From JBBDIX01 sp050486225 (GTDB lineage Bacteria > Actinomycetota > Nitriliruptoria > Nitriliruptorales > Nitriliruptoraceae): 64,000 bases of DNA. Each line of letters opens with the position of its first letter. Within the stretch, counting starts at the first letter, position 1. A model generated the notes under the pieces. It ran no database searches. It was not told the origin of the DNA and saw nothing but the letters and a program-made list of their open reading frames with translations. The DNA lies in contig JBJHCV010000003.1 of the NCBI GenBank assembly GCA_050486225.1, forward strand, positions 248,001 to 312,000, in the 5' to 3' direction. Below, piece after piece: positions 61,189 to 64,000 of this stretch. A program made the translations under genes and the position numbers.

Positions 61189-61757
61189 ACGTGCGGTGCT
61201 TCGTCGCCATCCGGGTCCCTGACGACGTCCGTGACGCGCTCGACCGCGCACTGCAGGACCTGCGTGCGACGTTCGACGTGGCCTGGACCCGGTCCGACGG
61301 ATGGCACGTCACGCTGGCCTTCTGCGGTGACGTGGCCGACGACCGCCTCGACGACGTCGTCGAGGCGGTGCGCACGGTGGCCTCACGCAGGTGCGACGAG
61401 AGTGCGCTGTGGCTCACGCTCGGCGGAGCGCGCGAGTTCGGGCGGGCCGTGGTGCTGGCGGTGTCCGACCACCCTGCAGACACCGTCGCCGACCTGGCCC
61501 ACGGGGTGCAGGCGGGACTCGTGTCCGCAGGGGTCCCGGTGGTGCGACGCAGGGTGCGCCCCCACGTGACGCTCGCGCGTCGTCGTGGTGCGGTCGACAC
61601 GGACCTCGTCGGCGCGGTCGACGACGCGCTCGAGCAGGCACGGTGGCCCGCCCAGGGGCCCTCGTGGGTCCCGACCGAGGTCGGCGTGTGGCGATCGACC
61701 CTCGGGGAGGGTCCGGCGCGTCACGACGTGCTGGCGTCGGTGTCGCTCGTCGACTGA
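61185..61757 (+). CDS. thpR: RNA 2',3'-cyclic phosphodiesterase (ThpR/LigT)
   Basis: A 2H phosphoesterase of 190 residues. Both HxTx motifs are present (WHVTLAF at about 40 and RPHVTLARR at about 125). It hydrolyses 2',3'-cyclic ends of RNA and was known as 2'-5' RNA ligase. GTG 61185 overlaps cinA. The last 37 nt overlap the antisense exonuclease gene. Confidence 0.92.
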   Translation: MNVRCFVAIRVPDDVRDALDRALQDLRATFDVAWTRSDGWHVTLAFCGDVADDRLDDVVEAVRTVASRRCDESALWLTLGGAREFGRAVVLAVSDHPADTVADLAHGVQAGLVSAGVPVVRRRVRPHVTLARRRGAVDTDLVGAVDDALEQARWPAQGPSWVPTEVGVWRSTLGEGPARHDVLASVSLVD

Positions 61758-62428
61758 TCGTCGTCCGACCGGCCGTTGCCGCGTGCGACGGGCGGGGGCA
61801 GTGGACCTCCGCGGCGCCGCACGTCGGCGATCAGGGCCCACACGGCGTCGAACACGCGCATCGCCTGCTGGGCGTCGTAGAGCGCGCCGTGGGCGAGGTC
61901 GCGGTCGTGGGGGATCCCGAGCGCGGCACAGGTGCGCGCCAGGCCCCGAGGTGCCTCGGGGCCGGGAGCGAGCAGCGGCAGCGCGAGGGTCTCCACGTCG
62001 AGCAGGTGGTGGTCCCACGTGGGTTCGAGACCGAGCTTGTGGCACATGCGCTCCAGGTGCCGGGCGTCGAAGTCCGGCACGGCGCCGACGAGCACGGCGT
62101 CACGTGCGTCGTCGAGGAAGATCGGGAGCCACTCGGACGCCGGGGTCTTCGGCTGGGGAGCGATGCGTTCCTCGTAGTGCGTCAGCACGAGCGCGTCGGC
62201 GTCGGCCCCGTCGGTCGTGTGGGTGGGGAAGAACTGGCGCTCGACCTCACGACCGTCCTCGAAGCGCACGATCCACGACACCTCGGTGAGTTCGTGGCGC
62301 CGATGATCGAGTCCGGTGGCCTCGGTGTCGACGAACACGAAGCGGGTCGGGTGGACGGGAACCGGATCGTCGGCGGGTGCGCCGGAGTCGGTCGGGGTGG
62401 TCGTGGAGGGGTCGGTCGCGGCGGTCAT
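61721..62428 (-). CDS. DnaQ-like DEDDh 3'-5' exonuclease
   Basis: A 235-residue exonuclease with Exo I FVDTEATG (D, E), Exo II AVPDFDARHLE and Exo III HGALYDA (HxAxxD). It resembles stand-alone DnaQ/RNase T-type proteins, so its substrate (DNA or RNA) is unclear. ATG 62428 starts before a T/P/D-rich low-complexity stretch of 28 residues. Converges with thpR with a 37-nt overlap. Confidence 0.85.
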   Translation of the reverse strand: MTAATDPSTTTPTDSGAPADDPVPVHPTRFVFVDTEATGLDHRRHELTEVSWIVRFEDGREVERQFFPTHTTDGADADALVLTHYEERIAPQPKTPASEWLPIFLDDARDAVLVGAVPDFDARHLERMCHKLGLEPTWDHHLLDVETLALPLLAPGPEAPRGLARTCAALGIPHDRDLAHGALYDAQQAMRVFDAVWALIADVRRRGGPLPPPVARGNGRSDDDQSTSDTDASTS

Positions 62429-62488
62429 GGGACTCCGGTGGCCAGGTGGAAGTCGGGTGGGTGACGCGTGCGTCCGGGATGCTCGCGT

Positions 62489-62504
62489 TCGAACAGGTGT
62501 TCGT
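62489..62504. promoter_or_regulatory. LexA SOS box of recA
   Basis: TCGAACAGGTGTTCGT at 62489-62504 matches the actinobacterial/Gram-positive SOS box TCGAACRNNTGTTCGA in all but the last base. It sits just upstream of a -10-like TAGCGT at 62506-62511, so LexA would block recA transcription until DNA damage. The leader from here to recA is about 165 nt. Confidence 0.85.
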
Positions 62505-62676
62505 GTAGCGTGGTCCACAGTCGACGGGCGGCGCCTCGCACATGATGTCACACGCTGCATCTACGGTGTGGTCACCAGGACGCCGGACGTCGGCGGACAC
62601 GACGGCAGGGCCACCCCACAGGGCGGCGGACCCCGCTGGCTCGACGAGACCTGACCCTCAGCCCCGGAGGCATCCC

Positions 62677-63720
62677 GTGGATCGCGACAAGGCACTCGAC
62701 CTCGCGCTCGGCAACATCGAGAAGCAGTTCGGCAAGGGCTCCCTGATGCGGCTGGGCGACGAGAGCGCCGTGCGCATCCCGGCGATCCCGACCGGCGCGC
62801 TCGCGCTGGACCTCGCGCTCGGGATCGGCGGGCTTCCCCGGGGCCGCGTCGTCGAGGTGTTCGGACCGGAGTCGTCCGGCAAGACCACCGTCGCGCTGCA
62901 CGCTGTGGCCGAGGCGCAGCGACTGGGGGGCATCGCCGCGTTCATCGACGCCGAACACGCGCTGGACCCCAACTACGCACGGGCGCTGGGGGTCGACATC
63001 AACGAACTGCTGGTGTCCCAGCCGGACAACGGCGAGCAGGCGCTGGAGATCGCCGACATGCTGGTGCGTTCCGGCGCGATCGACATCGTGGTCATCGACT
63101 CCGTCGCGGCCCTCACCCCGCGTGCAGAGATCGACGGGGAGATGGGTGACAGCCACGTCGGCCTGCAGGCACGGCTGATGAGTCAGGCACTGCGGAAGCT
63201 GTCCGGGTCGCTGCACCGATCCAAGACGTGCGCGATCTTCATCAACCAGCTGCGTGAGAAGATCGGCGTCATGTTCGGGTCACCCGAGACCACACCGGGT
63301 GGACGTGCGCTGAAGTTCTACTCGTCGGTGCGGCTCGACGTCCGTCGCATCGAGACGCTCAAGGACGGAACCGACGCAGTCGGCAACCGCGTTCGGGTCA
63401 AGGTCGTCAAGAACAAGGTCGCCGCGCCCTTCCGGCAGGCGGAGTTCGACATCATCTACGGCGAGGGCATCTCGCGGGAGGGCTCCCTCATCGACGTCGG
63501 GGTCGAGGAGGGAATCATTCGCAAGGCCGGGGCCTGGTACACGTACGACGGCGAACAGCTCGGTCAGGGCAAGGAGAACGCCCGCCAGTTCCTCCGGTCC
63601 AACGACGACGTCGCACGAGAGATCGAGAAGAAGGTCAAGGAGAAGGTCGGCATCGACCCGATCCTCGCCGCGGAGGAGATCGACGAGGATCCGGACGGCG
63701 ACTTCGACGAGGAGTCGTGA
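62677..63720 (+). CDS. recA: Recombinase RecA
   Basis: RecA of 347 residues, catalysing homologous strand exchange and LexA self-cleavage. Walker A GPESSGKT (63-70), Walker B IVVIDSVAALTP, and the MAW-type GGRALKFYSSVRLDVRR block are intact; the C-terminus is acidic (EEIDEDPDGDFDEES). GTG 62677 follows CCGGAGG. No intein is present, unlike in some mycobacteria. Confidence 0.98.
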   Translation: MDRDKALDLALGNIEKQFGKGSLMRLGDESAVRIPAIPTGALALDLALGIGGLPRGRVVEVFGPESSGKTTVALHAVAEAQRLGGIAAFIDAEHALDPNYARALGVDINELLVSQPDNGEQALEIADMLVRSGAIDIVVIDSVAALTPRAEIDGEMGDSHVGLQARLMSQALRKLSGSLHRSKTCAIFINQLREKIGVMFGSPETTPGGRALKFYSSVRLDVRRIETLKDGTDAVGNRVRVKVVKNKVAAPFRQAEFDIIYGEGISREGSLIDVGVEEGIIRKAGAWYTYDGEQLGQGKENARQFLRSNDDVAREIEKKVKEKVGIDPILAAEEIDEDPDGDFDEES

Positions 63721-63723
63721 TCG

Positions 63724-64000
63724 ATGCCGCGGGACGCCGAACAGTGGCTCGCGCAGCGTGGGATCGCCCGTCGGCCGCTCGTAGACCCTGAGGGCGCGAC
63801 CCCGCCAGACGGTCCCGGGACATCTCCGGGCCCCGAGGAGCCGCCTGCGCCGCCCGTCGAGGTGACTGCCTCCGAAGGCACGGATGCCACGGGCCCGGTG
63901 GGCGACGCGGTCCCGGCCGAAGCCCTCGCGTTCGTCCGGCGATCGACCTCCACCAGCCCGCAGTCCGAGGGCCGACTGCGCGACAAGCTCATCGGCCGGG
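63724..64000 (+). CDS. recX: Regulatory protein RecX, 3'-truncated
   Basis: ATG 63724, 3 nt after recA, opens a frame of 92 codons that runs off the window end. A long P/G/E-rich N-terminus (about 65 residues) precedes ALAFVRRSTSTSPQSEGRLR, which matches the first three-helix RecX repeat. RecX inhibits RecA filaments. Position after recA supports the call. Confidence 0.78.
   Translation, partial: MPRDAEQWLAQRGIARRPLVDPEGATPPDGPGTSPGPEEPPAPPVEVTASEGTDATGPVGDAVPAEALAFVRRSTSTSPQSEGRLRDKLIGR

Noticed and set aside
1..64000. tRNA or rRNA genes
   Set aside because: No T-loop-like GGTTCGA with matching acceptor stems and no rRNA signature was seen in the intergenic gaps; a tRNAscan-SE run would settle it.

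Overview
The window is a continuous stretch of vertically inherited housekeeping genes from a high-GC, Gram-positive-type bacterium. Gene order points to a deep-branching Actinomycetota; Nitriliruptoria or Euzebya-like lineages are my best guess, but the exact class is an inference. Supporting signs are a SepIVA/DivIVA-like protein after coaD, the DUF177-rpmF-rnc-fpg-smc-ftsY-ffh order, DUF2469 beside rnhB, a WhiG-type sigma factor and a LytM protein just before rpsB, and dapB, thyX, dapA, rnj, ftsK in mycobacterium-like order. GTG and TTG starts and 1-4 nt stop/start overlaps are very common. I saw no tRNA, rRNA, CRISPR array, insertion sequence or prophage.

Layout. 0-8.8 kb: rsmD (cut by the window edge), coaD, sepIVA-like, DUF177, rpmF, rnc, a divergent fpg homologue, smc, ftsY. 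8.9-14.4 kb: ffh, rpsP, khpA, rimM, trmD, rplS, lepB, with rnhB on the opposite strand. 14.5-21.7 kb: DUF2469, a 38-residue membrane protein, yraN, comM, dprA, xerC, a WhiG-like sigma factor and a secreted LytM-hydrolase fusion. 22.1-31.3 kb: rpsB, tsf, pyrH, frr, cdsA, rlmN, dxr, rseP, ispG. 31.6-39.2 kb: the nusA/infB operon (rimP, nusA, ylxR, infB, ylxP-like, rbfA, truB, ribF). 39.6-46.4 kb: rpsO, pnp, an M16 peptidase, dapB and a 35-residue-repeat (PPR-like) protein. 46.3-53.9 kb: an ABC exporter (minus strand), a double-length ThyX, membrane proteins, dapA, rnj. 54.0-64.0 kb: ftsK, a small membrane protein, a RodZ-like protein, rimO, pgsA, cinA, thpR, an exonuclease, recA with an SOS box, and the start of recX.

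Functionally the window covers ribosome production and maturation, translation initiation, protein targeting, mRNA turnover (rnc, pnp, rnj), lysine/DAP and isoprenoid synthesis, phospholipid synthesis, chromosome segregation, and DNA uptake and repair.

The most unusual items are: a protein of 13 full 35-residue repeats that looks like a bacterial pentatricopeptide repeat (PPR) protein and lies in the pnp-dapB gene string; a fused tandem ThyX in which the two copies seem to keep complementary halves of the active-site motif; an Fpg/MutM homologue lacking the catalytic N-terminal proline; a secreted fusion of a degenerate LytM domain and a lipase-like hydrolase; structured leaders at pnp, rpsB-tsf and rimP; and three convergent gene pairs whose coding ends overlap.
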